From CALAED01 sp937891035 (GTDB taxonomy: Bacteria; Actinomycetota; Actinomycetes; Streptosporangiales; Streptosporangiaceae), in the NCBI GenBank assembly GCA_035642125.1, contig DASQSZ010000437.1:1-19652 (forward strand): DNA of 19,652 nucleotides. Direction: 5' to 3'. The notes beneath the pieces were generated by a model. It ran no database searches, was not told the DNA's origin, and saw only the letters and a list, made by a program, of their open reading frames with translations. Within the stretch, counting starts at the first letter, position 1, and the number at the start of each line of letters is the position of its first letter. A program made the translations under genes and the position numbers. This document shows, piece after piece, positions 6,946 through 13,135 of this stretch.

Positions 6946-7044
6946 TTGCTTCGACGTGCCCCGCACTCGGGCACCAACGTGCAGATCGTCTGCATCTCCT
7001 CCGGCTACTACCGGCAGAACTTCGTCTCCGGCGGCCGCCTGTAG
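6946..7044 (+). other. Short unassigned reading frame with strong coding bias
   Basis: The last 28 codons before the TAG at 7042-7044 all end in G or C, matching genuine genes in this window, and read APHSGTNVQIVC followed by ISSGYYRQNFVSGGRL. I do not recognise the sequence. In-frame start candidates are TTG at 6946 and GTG at 6979, neither with a ribosome binding site. Upstream of about 6955 the frame loses its bias. A different frame has AGGGG five bases before an ATG at 6917 (MRASRGAGPCC), so a gene that starts at 6917 and shifts frame near 6960-6975 is possible. The strong terminator begins 20 bases after the stop, as expected for the end of a real transcript. It is either a small protein, a decayed gene end, or chance. 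Confidence 0.35.
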
Positions 7045-7063
7045 CCCCTCCTTACGGCCCCCG

Positions 7064-7110
7064 CGCGATCGCGGTTCGCTTACCAGAACGGACCGCGATC
7101 GCGGTGTTTT
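7064..7110 (+). terminator. Strong hairpin terminator built from two GCGATCGC palindromes
   Basis: CGCGATCGCGGTTCG (7064-7078) pairs with CGGACCGCGATCGCG (7089-7103) over 15 positions with a single wobble, leaving a 10-base loop. The stem is followed by GTGTTTT (7104-7110), a short U run. Each arm is itself nearly self-complementary around GCGATCGC. The position, just after the last plausible coding sequence and before the long riboswitch leader, suits a factor-independent terminator that insulates the hydrolase gene from upstream transcription. Confidence 0.75.
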
Positions 7111-7454
7111 GCGGGGACTGCCTTGACCTGGGACGATGCGGCTTTGCTTCGGATTTGCCCTGGTCAGGAACTATGTGTATCTTCTTCATGTCCAGCGGTA
7201 CCCCCCAAGTGCCGCATCTGTAACGGCCGACCCAGCTGGCCCGTGGGCACGCGACATGTGCCCGGCCCGCTATCCAGGCGCCAGATCTTCGCAGCCTGAC
7301 GATCGTCGGCCCATATCCATAACAACCCTGTAGTAACCCTGTCGCTTCGGTCGCCCCGGGGCTGCCATCTGGCATCCCCATCTGATCACAGTCAGTAGTC
7401 GGCCGAACGCATACCGGCACTGCCGGCATGTCAGAAAAACAGTCGAGACGCCGA
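7111..7454 (+). other. Non-coding leader region upstream of the riboswitch
   Basis: About 340 bases without a credible gene. It holds a possible promoter, TTGCCC (7155-7160) with TATCTT (7178-7183) at 17-base spacing; a hairpin GGGCAC/GTGCCC (7245-7250, 7258-7263) with a seven-base loop; two copies of AACCCTGT near 7325-7343; and a hairpin CATACCGGC/GCCGGCATG (7410-7418, 7422-7430) with one wobble, a three-base loop and an A-rich tail, ending about 25 bases before the aptamer. If the promoter is right, the message has a leader of over 400 bases. None of these elements is identified beyond its sequence. Confidence 0.45.
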
Positions 7455-7591
7455 GCGTCTCCCGCCGAGTCCGTCTCGCGACGGAGCCGGGGACCCACGT
7501 TCCTGGGGTGAATCGGTGCGCCACGCGCCGTAGGGCGGCTTCCAAGCCCGAACCCGACAGCTAACCCGGTAGGCGGATGGAAGCAAAGGAG
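7455..7591 (+). promoter_or_regulatory. ydaO/yuaA-type cyclic di-AMP riboswitch
   Basis: The characteristic conserved blocks occur in order: CCGCCGAGTCCG (7462-7473), CCGGGGACCCA (7488-7498), GGGGTGAATC (7505-7514), CCGTAGGGC (7529-7537), GCCCGAACCCGACAGCTAAC (7546-7565) and GGTAGGCGG (7568-7576). CCGCC near the 5' end pairs with GGCGG at the 3' end to close the aptamer (P1). The ribosome binding site AAGGAG (7586-7591) follows at once, seven bases before the GTG of the CHAP hydrolase. The class binds cyclic di-AMP with high affinity and usually lowers expression when the ligand is abundant; in actinobacteria it typically controls cell-wall hydrolase and resuscitation-factor genes, exactly the context here. 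No obvious U-tailed terminator lies between aptamer and gene, so control of ribosome access or factor-dependent termination is plausible; that part is inference. Confidence 0.95.
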
Positions 7592-7598
7592 CCCTGAC

Positions 7599-8486
7599 GT
7601 GTCAGGACGACACAGCAAACCCCTTTTCCATTCCCTTTTCCATCAGGCCACCGCGGCCGAGCTCAAGACCGTCGGCGGCGTCGTCGCCGGCGCCGCGATC
7701 GCCGGCGCGATCGCGGCGAGCGCCGCGGTCACCACCCCCAACACCGCACCCGCCACCGCCACCCCCACCGCCGCGGCGCACCTCGCGTACCAGCGGACGC
7801 TCGCCGACGTCGGCGTCGTGCGGGCCGAGGACCCGTCGATGAGCCGGCACGAGGCACACCGCCGGCACGTGGCACACGTCAAGCACATGGCCCACGTGGC
7901 GGCGCACCCGGACAAGGCCGGGGAGTCGCGCTCGCGGTCGGACAAGGCGACGACCGGCAAGTCCGAGAAGTCGTTGCAGTCCTCGCGGTCATCGAAGCTC
8001 CGGCCGGCTGGGGCGAAGCGTGTGACCGCCAAGCAGGTCATCGCCCTGGCTAAAGACCAGATCGGCATCAGAGAGGGCAGGTCGGGTCGAACCAAGTTCA
8101 ACAGGTGGGCCGTGCGGACCATCAAGCGGGACGGCGGCAGCGGCGCCGCCTACCGGTCCGCCCCGTGGTGCGACATGTTCGTGTCGTGGGTCGGCGACAA
8201 GCTCGGCATCAGCGACACGATGGGCATCGACGTCTGGACCGTCAGGCACGCCAAATGGTTCAAGAAGCGTGACCGCTGGGGGCATCGGCCCAGGCCCGGC
8301 GCCGTGACCTTCTTTAGCTGGGACGGCAACAAGATCCGCGACATCGAGCACGTTGGCTTCACCATCAAGGACAACCGCGACGGCACCATCCAGACGGTCG
8401 AGGGCAACACCGACGACAAGGTGGCGATCAGGAAACGGCCCAAGTCCTCCGTCGTGGGCTACGGGTACCCCGAGTACAAGAAGTGA
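7599..8486 (+). CDS. Secreted CHAP-domain peptidoglycan hydrolase
   Basis: A 295-residue exported cell-wall hydrolase (amidase or endopeptidase). Residues 1-45 form a signal sequence: a basic start, then TVGGVVAGAAIAGAIAASAAV. A Thr/Pro/Ala-rich stretch follows (44-60), then a segment with a histidine every third residue (84-103), then a Ser/Arg/Lys-rich linker to about 145. The CHAP domain fills the C-terminal half: VIALAKDQIGIREG, APWCDMFVSWVGDKLG with catalytic C191, IEHVGFTIKDN with H251, and TVEGNT with the likely third polar residue. The start is the GTG at 7599 with AAGGAG seven bases upstream, directly behind the c-di-AMP riboswitch, which implies shut-off at high c-di-AMP. The next gene begins 21 bases downstream but has its own promoter-like box. 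Bond specificity cannot be read from the sequence. Confidence 0.93.
   Translation: MSGRHSKPLFHSLFHQATAAELKTVGGVVAGAAIAGAIAASAAVTTPNTAPATATPTAAAHLAYQRTLADVGVVRAEDPSMSRHEAHRRHVAHVKHMAHVAAHPDKAGESRSRSDKATTGKSEKSLQSSRSSKLRPAGAKRVTAKQVIALAKDQIGIREGRSGRTKFNRWAVRTIKRDGGSGAAYRSAPWCDMFVSWVGDKLGISDTMGIDVWTVRHAKWFKKRDRWGHRPRPGAVTFFSWDGNKIRDIEHVGFTIKDNRDGTIQTVEGNTDDKVAIRKRPKSSVVGYGYPEYKK
7621..7644 (+). repeat. Tandem 12-bp repeat inside the hydrolase signal sequence
   Basis: CCCTTTTCCATT (7621-7632) is followed by CCCTTTTCCATC (7633-7644). The repeat is in frame and encodes LFHS-LFH near residues 9-15, lengthening the n-region of the signal sequence by four residues. This is a pyrimidine-rich strip unlike the surrounding GC-rich coding sequence. 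Confidence 0.8.
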
Positions 8487-8494
8487 CGCACCAG

Positions 8495-8500
8495 TAGGAT
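8495..8500 (+). promoter_or_regulatory. Candidate -10 element (TAGGAT) for the peptidase-MA gene
   Basis: TAGGAT matches the actinobacterial -10 consensus well and stands seven bases before the ATG at 8508, where no Shine-Dalgarno sequence is present. This suggests a leaderless transcript that would uncouple the downstream protease and glycosyltransferase genes from the riboswitch-controlled hydrolase. Confidence 0.5.
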
Positions 8501-8507
8501 CGCCCGC

Positions 8508-9878
8508 ATGACGGGCGCGGTCGCCGGCGGCTCTTCGCCGGCGGGCGGGAAGAGGCGGTCGCCGGAGCCATCGCGGCCGCTCGCTCTGGCCGTCGCGGTG
8601 GCGTGTGCCGGCACTTTGGTGACCGGCATCGGTTACGCAGCATGGCACGCCACGCCCCCTTCGGCCGAACGGGGCGCCGCCGAGCAGTCCGAGCAGTCCG
8701 AGCAGTCCGGGCGGACCGGTTCCTCCGGCTCCGCCCGGCCCGTTCGCACCCTCGACCTCACCGCGGTCAACGCGATCCTCGACCGGCGCGCCCGCGCACT
8801 GCGCGCGGGCGACCGGGCCGGTTTCCTCGCCGCGGTCGGCCCCGCCTTCCGGCCTCGGCAGGGAGCCTTGTTCGACGACCTGCGGAAGCTGCCGCTGGCG
8901 ATCTGGCGGCAGCGGGCCGACCCTGCTCGGCCCATGGCCGAGCAGGCGGCGGGTCCGGCCGACTGGACGGTACGCGTCACCTTGCGCTACCGGCTGCGCG
9001 GCTTCGACCGCACCGACGTCGAGGCCACCCAGTACCTCACGTTCGCCCGCCGCCACGCGACCGACACCGGCGGCGGTGCCGGACTGACGATCACGGGGGA
9101 CGGCGCCGCGCAGGGCCTGCTCGACGACCCGCAGATCTGGGACGGCGGGCGGCTCTTCGTCGTGGCCGGCCGCCGCAGCTTGGTCATCGGCGCCGGCGCG
9201 CAACCGGCCCGGCTCCGCCAGATCGCCGCCCGGCTCGATCGGGCCGTGCCCGCGGTGTCGGCGGTGGTCGGCGGCGATTGGGCCCGGCGGGCCGTCGCGC
9301 TCGTCCCGGCCACGCCCGAGCAGGCGGCCGCGCTCGCCGGCGGCGGACAGAGCCTGCGCGAGCTCGCCGCGCTCGCCACCGTCACGCGCGGCGCCGCCGG
9401 CGCGCCGGGCAACGATCGCATCGTGATCTCGCCGGCCGGCTATCCCAAACTCAACGAGATCGGACGGCACGTCGTGCTCACCCACGAGCTGACCCACGTC
9501 GCCACCCACGGTGTCGCCGACACCCGCACCCCGGTGTGGCTGATCGAGGGCCTCGCCGACTACGTGGGCTACAAAGGCCTGAACGTGCCGGTCCCGTCCG
9601 CGGCGCGGGAGCTGAGGCGCGAGGTGCGCGCGGGCCGCCTCCCCGCCGAACTACCCGGCGAAAAGGACTTCGCCGGCGCCACCGGACGGCTGCCCGAGGT
9701 CTATGAGGAGGCCTGGCTGGCCTGCCGCATGGTGGCCGAGCGCTACGGCGAGGACCGCCTGGTCCGGCTCTACCGTACGGCGGGTACCCGGGCGGACGCG
9801 CTGCGCCGCGTGCTCGGCCTTGACACCGCCGAGTTCACCGCGATGTGGCGCGACTACCTCCGCCGGGAGCTGCGATGA
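8508..9878 (+). CDS. Membrane-anchored peptidase-MA-like zinc metalloprotease
   Basis: A 456-residue protein. A basic N-terminus is followed by one hydrophobic helix (about 24-45, LALAVAVACAGTLVTGIGYAAW), so the rest should face outside the membrane. A linker with EQS three times over (from a 9-bp repeat, 8682-8708) follows. Residues about 80-230 look like an NTF2-like or similar alpha-beta region (LDRRARALRAGDRAGFLAAV...). The C-terminal catalytic part has HELTHVATHG at 326, with zinc ligands H326 and H330 and base E327, and WLIEGLADYVGY with the probable third ligand E347, the pattern of the peptidase-MA group of gluzincins. The end, RLVRLYRTAG...FTAMWRDYLRREL, is typical of that group. Substrate unknown. 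The ATG lacks a ribosome binding site. The M48 protease gene begins 28 bases after the stop. Confidence 0.85.
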   Translation: MTGAVAGGSSPAGGKRRSPEPSRPLALAVAVACAGTLVTGIGYAAWHATPPSAERGAAEQSEQSEQSGRTGSSGSARPVRTLDLTAVNAILDRRARALRAGDRAGFLAAVGPAFRPRQGALFDDLRKLPLAIWRQRADPARPMAEQAAGPADWTVRVTLRYRLRGFDRTDVEATQYLTFARRHATDTGGGAGLTITGDGAAQGLLDDPQIWDGGRLFVVAGRRSLVIGAGAQPARLRQIAARLDRAVPAVSAVVGGDWARRAVALVPATPEQAAALAGGGQSLRELAALATVTRGAAGAPGNDRIVISPAGYPKLNEIGRHVVLTHELTHVATHGVADTRTPVWLIEGLADYVGYKGLNVPVPSAARELRREVRAGRLPAELPGEKDFAGATGRLPEVYEEAWLACRMVAERYGEDRLVRLYRTAGTRADALRRVLGLDTAEFTAMWRDYLRRELR

Positions 9879-9906
9879 GCGGGCCGAGCGCTGAGCGGAA
9901 GGCTCA

Positions 9907-11169
9907 GTGAGCGGCGCGCGGCGCGCCGCGGCGATCATGTGCTGCGTGCTCGGACTCGCGCTCGTGGCCACCGTGGCGTTGACGACGCCGTGGCAGCCGC
10001 TGCCCGGCCCCGGCCTGCCCGCCGACCCGGCGCGCGACTTCACCCCCGCCGAGCTCGCCAGGGAGCGCGCGTTCGCGGCCGCGCTCCGACCGCCCGGCTA
10101 CCTGGGGCTCGCCGCGAGCATGCTCAGCGTGCTGATCTTGGGGCTGAGTCCGCTCGGCGCCCGGCTGCTCGGCCATGTGGTCGGGCCGGCACGGCGATGG
10201 CCGCTGGGCGTGGCGGCGGCGGCGATCGTGGTCACCGCGGTGTCGCGCGCCGCCGCGCTGCCGTTCGACGCCTGGACCGAGACCGTGCTGCGCCGCTACG
10301 GCCTGTCGACGCAGCACTGGCCCGGCTGGGCGCTGGACCAGCTGAAGTCGTTCGGGGTCGCGGCGGTGATCTGGACGGTGGCGCTCGTCGTGCTCCATCT
10401 GCTCGTGCGCCGCTTTCCCCGACATTGGTGGGCGCCGGCGGCGGCCGGCGGCTTCGTCCTCGTCGTGGCGATCTCCTTCGGCTATCCGCTGCTGGTCGAG
10501 CCGGTCTTCAACTCCTTCACACCCATGCGGGCCGAGCCGCTGCGCTCGGAACTGCTGCGGATGGCCAGGGACGATGGCGTACAGGTGCGCAGCGTCCTGG
10601 TCGCCGACGCCTCGCGCCGGACGACCGCGCTCAACGCGTACGTCTCCGGTTTCGGCTCGACCCGGCGCATCGTCGTCTACGACACGCTGCTGCGCTCCGC
10701 GCCGCCCGGCGAGATCAAGTTGATCGTCGCGCACGAGCTCGGGCACGCCAAGCGGGGCGACGTGCTCTACGGCACGCTGCTTGGCGGGCTCGGGGTGGCG
10801 ACCGGGGTGTGCGGCCTGTACCTGCTGACGACTTCCCCCAGGGTGCTGCGCCGGGCCGGGGTCCCCGCGGTGGCCGATCCGCGTGCGGTCGCGTTGGTGC
10901 TGGCCTTGGCGACGATCGGCGGTCAGCTCGCCGGCCCCGTGCAAAACCTCGTCAGCCGACGCATCGAGGCCCGCGCCGACGTGCACGCGCTGGACCTGAC
11001 CCGTGATCCGCGTACGTTCATCCGCATGCAACGGGCGCTGAGCGTTCAGAACCTGTCCGACCTGCGGCCGCTCCCGATCGAATACATCCTGTGGGCGACC
11101 CACCCGACGGGGCCGGAGCGGATCGCCATGGCCCGCGCCTGGGCCCAGCGGCACGGCATGCCATCCTGA
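9907..11169 (+). CDS. M48-family (Ste24/CAAX-type) membrane metalloprotease
   Basis: A 420-residue integral membrane zinc protease. An N-terminal helix (about 7-26) and further helices near 62-88, 97-120, 150-168 and 175-198 precede the catalytic domain. IVAHELGHAKRGDVLYG carries HELGH at 276-280, and RRIEARADVHALDL carries the third zinc ligand E354, the M48 signature. NAYVSGFGSTRRIVVYDTLL before the motif is also characteristic of Ste24-like members. Two hydrophobic stretches lie between the zinc motifs. Yeast Ste24 trims prenylated proteins; bacterial relatives are mostly linked to membrane-protein quality control, so that role is the better guess. The start is the GTG at 9907 with GGAAGG four bases upstream. 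It sits 28 bases after another membrane metalloprotease and 7 bases before the glycosyltransferase, so it is probably part of one operon. Confidence 0.92.
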   Translation: MSGARRAAAIMCCVLGLALVATVALTTPWQPLPGPGLPADPARDFTPAELARERAFAAALRPPGYLGLAASMLSVLILGLSPLGARLLGHVVGPARRWPLGVAAAAIVVTAVSRAAALPFDAWTETVLRRYGLSTQHWPGWALDQLKSFGVAAVIWTVALVVLHLLVRRFPRHWWAPAAAGGFVLVVAISFGYPLLVEPVFNSFTPMRAEPLRSELLRMARDDGVQVRSVLVADASRRTTALNAYVSGFGSTRRIVVYDTLLRSAPPGEIKLIVAHELGHAKRGDVLYGTLLGGLGVATGVCGLYLLTTSPRVLRRAGVPAVADPRAVALVLALATIGGQLAGPVQNLVSRRIEARADVHALDLTRDPRTFIRMQRALSVQNLSDLRPLPIEYILWATHPTGPERIAMARAWAQRHGMPS

Positions 11170-11176
11170 TCACGTC

Positions 11177-12340
11177 ATGTCGGAGAACATGTCAGAAGGC
11201 TCACCCCAAGAGCCGACCAAGACCCTGGTGGTGACCAACGACTTCCCGCCACGACCGGGCGGGATCCAGTCGTTCGTGCACAACCTGGTGATCCGCCGTC
11301 CACCGGGTTCGGTCGTGGTGTACGCCCCCGCCTGGAAGCGCGCGGCCGAGTTCGACGCCGCGCAGCCCTTCCCCGTCGTACGGCATCCGACCTCGCTGAT
11401 GCTGCCCGAGCCGCGGGTGCTGCGGCGGGCTCGCGACATCATCGCCGCGGAGGGCTGCGACTCCGTGCTGTTCGGCGCGGCCGCGCCGCTCGGCCTGCTG
11501 ACCCGGGCGCTGCGCGCATCCGGCGTCGAGCGCTTCGTCGCGCTCACCCACGGCCACGAGGCGGGCTGGGCCCGCCTGCCGCTGGCCGGTCGGCTGTTGC
11601 GTCGCATCGGCGACGACGTGGACGTGCTGACCTACCTGGGCGAATACACGCGGGCCGAGATGGCCAGGGCGCTGTCCGCGGCCGCGGTCGACCGGCTGGC
11701 GCGGCTGGCCCCGGGAGTCGACGAGACCGTCTTTCACGCCGGTGCCGGCGGCGACGAGGTACGAGCCCGGCTCGGGCTGGTTGACCGGCCCGTGGTCGTC
11801 TGCGTGTCCCGGCTGGTGCCCCGCAAGGGCCAAGACGTGCTCATCCGCGGCTGGCCGCTGGTGCTGCGCGCGGTGCCCGACGCCGCCTTGCTCCTGGTTG
11901 GGGGCGGTCCGTACCGGGCCACGCTGGAGAAACTGGCGGAGGCGACGGGGGCCGCCGGCTCCGTGCGGTTCACCGGCTCGGTGCCCTGGGAGCAACTGCC
12001 CGCGCACTATGCAGCCGGGGACGTGTTCGCCATGCCCTGCCGGACGCGGCGCCGCGGGCTCGACGTGGAGGGCCTCGGGATCGTCTACCTGGAGGCCTCG
12101 TCGACCGGGCTGCCGGTGATCGCCGGCGACTCGGGCGGCGCGCCCGACGCCGTGGTGGCCGGTGAGACGGGCCTCGTGGTGAACGGGCGGTCGGTGGCCG
12201 GCGTGGCCGACGCCGTGATCTCGCTGCTGCGGGATCGAGACCGGGCCGCGGCGATGGGCGAGAAGGGCAGGTCGTGGGTTGAGCGCGAGTGGCGCTGGGA
12301 GATCCAGGCCGACCGCCTCGGCGCCCTGCTCACCGGCTGA
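11177..12340 (+). CDS. GT4 glycosyltransferase, PimB-type mannosyltransferase
   Basis: A 387-residue GT-B fold glycosyltransferase. The N-terminal half begins KTLVVTNDFPPRPGGIQSFVHNL, the GGIQ acceptor-side motif typical of the PimB group. The C-terminal half has VSRLVPRKGQDVLI, LLLVGGGPYRATLEKLA, FTGSVPWEQLP, CRTRRRGLDVEGLGIVYLEA and GDSGGAPDAV; E298 and E306 form the retaining GT4 EX7E motif. The combination of GGIQSF, RKGQD and CRTRRRGLDVEGLG strongly recalls corynebacterial and mycobacterial PimB', which adds the second mannose from GDP-mannose to phosphatidylinositol monomannoside on the cytosolic face of the membrane. That assignment is by motif resemblance. Start: ATG at 11177; an ATG at 11189, with GGAG just before it, is an equal alternative. 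It lies 7 bases after the M48 gene and is likely translated from the same message. Confidence 0.88.
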   Translation: MSENMSEGSPQEPTKTLVVTNDFPPRPGGIQSFVHNLVIRRPPGSVVVYAPAWKRAAEFDAAQPFPVVRHPTSLMLPEPRVLRRARDIIAAEGCDSVLFGAAAPLGLLTRALRASGVERFVALTHGHEAGWARLPLAGRLLRRIGDDVDVLTYLGEYTRAEMARALSAAAVDRLARLAPGVDETVFHAGAGGDEVRARLGLVDRPVVVCVSRLVPRKGQDVLIRGWPLVLRAVPDAALLLVGGGPYRATLEKLAEATGAAGSVRFTGSVPWEQLPAHYAAGDVFAMPCRTRRRGLDVEGLGIVYLEASSTGLPVIAGDSGGAPDAVVAGETGLVVNGRSVAGVADAVISLLRDRDRAAAMGEKGRSWVEREWRWEIQADRLGALLTG

Positions 12341-12482
12341 GCGAGGAGGCCCAAAGCCGGCCGCGCCGCTGGTCGCCGCCGGTGGGATCTGGGCGGTTGA
12401 TCTGAGCGGCCCGGGCTGAACCGGCGTGCTGCATGGTGCGTATGCCCCGGTGACCTCGCTTGAGACGATGTTGGACCACATA

Positions 12483-12504
12483 GCGATGACTCATGGGTCA
12501 TCGC
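12483..12504. promoter_or_regulatory. Palindrome before the DUF4142 gene, possible operator or hairpin
   Basis: GCGATGAC (12483-12490) and GTCATCGC (12497-12504) are perfect inverted repeats around TCATGG; with the central bases included, 10 of 11 half-site positions are symmetric. The palindrome ends immediately before the ribosome binding site (GGAGGGGAAGGG, 12505-12516) of the TTG start at 12521. It could be a repressor operator or a translation-modulating hairpin. A TTGAGA hexamer (12460-12465) upstream might belong to a promoter, but no good -10 is spaced from it. It is the sharpest palindrome in the 180-base gap. Confidence 0.5.
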
Positions 12505-12520
12505 GGAGGGGAAGGGTTCG

Positions 12521-13120
12521 TTGCGGCTTCGACGCGGTCGCCGGGCGGGTGAAGTCCTGGTGCTGGTGATTTCCTTGATCGCCACGAGCGGTGCGCTCTT
12601 TGTGATCCTCCAGCGCCCATCGACCAACCCGATCGGCAGAGCCTCCACGTTGTCCCAGTCGCAATGGGGTCCGGTCGAGGATCTCGACCGGATACTCCTG
12701 GTCAAGGTGCACCAGGCATCACTGTGGGAGAACCCGGTGGGCCTGCAGGCGCAGACGCGTGCCGGCAGCGCCCGGGTCAAGGAGGTCGGCCGGATCCTGG
12801 CGGCCGACCACGTGGAGCTGGACAGGAAAGACCTCGAAATCGCGGCCAAGCTCGGCATCCGGTTGCCCACCAAGCCGAACGCCGATCAGCAGGGCTGGAT
12901 GACCGAGTTGGCCGGCCTGTCCGGGCCCGCCTTCGACAGGACCTTCGTGCTCCGGCTGCGCTTCGCGCACGGCGGGGTGTACTCCGCGATCGCCACCGTG
13001 CGCGCCAGCACCACCAACAGCCTCATCCGGCAGTTCGCCGACCACTGCCACGACGTCGTGCTCAAGCACATGCGCCTGCTGGAGAGCACCGGTCTGGTGA
13101 ACTATCGGGAGACGCGGTGA
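12521..13120 (+). CDS. DUF4142 (ferritin-like fold) exported or membrane-anchored protein
   Basis: A 199-residue protein. The basic start LRLRRGRRAG is followed by a hydrophobic segment (VLVLVISLIATSGALFVIL, about 12-31) that serves as signal or anchor. The remainder is a DUF4142 domain: WGPVEDLDRILLVKVHQASLWENPVG, AGSARVKEVGRILAADHVELDRKDLEIAAKLGIRLP, DRTFVLRLRFAHGGVYSAIATVRASTTN and HMRLLESTGLV. The family is predicted to be a four-helix ferritin-like bundle outside the cytoplasm; its biochemical role is unknown. The start is TTG, chosen because a strong purine-rich site ends five bases upstream and a palindrome stands before it. It is convergent with the acyl-CoA synthetase gene, with only 15 bases between the two stops and no visible terminator. 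Confidence 0.88.
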   Translation: MRLRRGRRAGEVLVLVISLIATSGALFVILQRPSTNPIGRASTLSQSQWGPVEDLDRILLVKVHQASLWENPVGLQAQTRAGSARVKEVGRILAADHVELDRKDLEIAAKLGIRLPTKPNADQQGWMTELAGLSGPAFDRTFVLRLRFAHGGVYSAIATVRASTTNSLIRQFADHCHDVVLKHMRLLESTGLVNYRETR

Positions 13121-13135
13121 CCACCCGGCATCGGG

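Noticed and set aside
7052..7618. Minus-strand frame of 188 codons across the terminator and riboswitch
   Set aside because: It runs through the terminator hairpin and the conserved riboswitch blocks, and its codon use is not gene-like.
8682..8708. Triple 9-bp repeat GAGCAGTCC as a possible mobile or phase-variable element
   Set aside because: It is an in-frame EQS linker repeat; a unit of nine bases cannot shift the frame, so no phase variation is expected.
7989..9509. Minus-strand frame of 506 codons opposite the hydrolase and peptidase-MA genes
   Set aside because: It spans two convincing plus-strand genes and their junction, and the product has no recognisable domain.
9651..10043. Minus-strand frame of 130 codons across the peptidase-MA/M48 junction
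   Set aside because: It overlaps two well-supported genes and has no motif.
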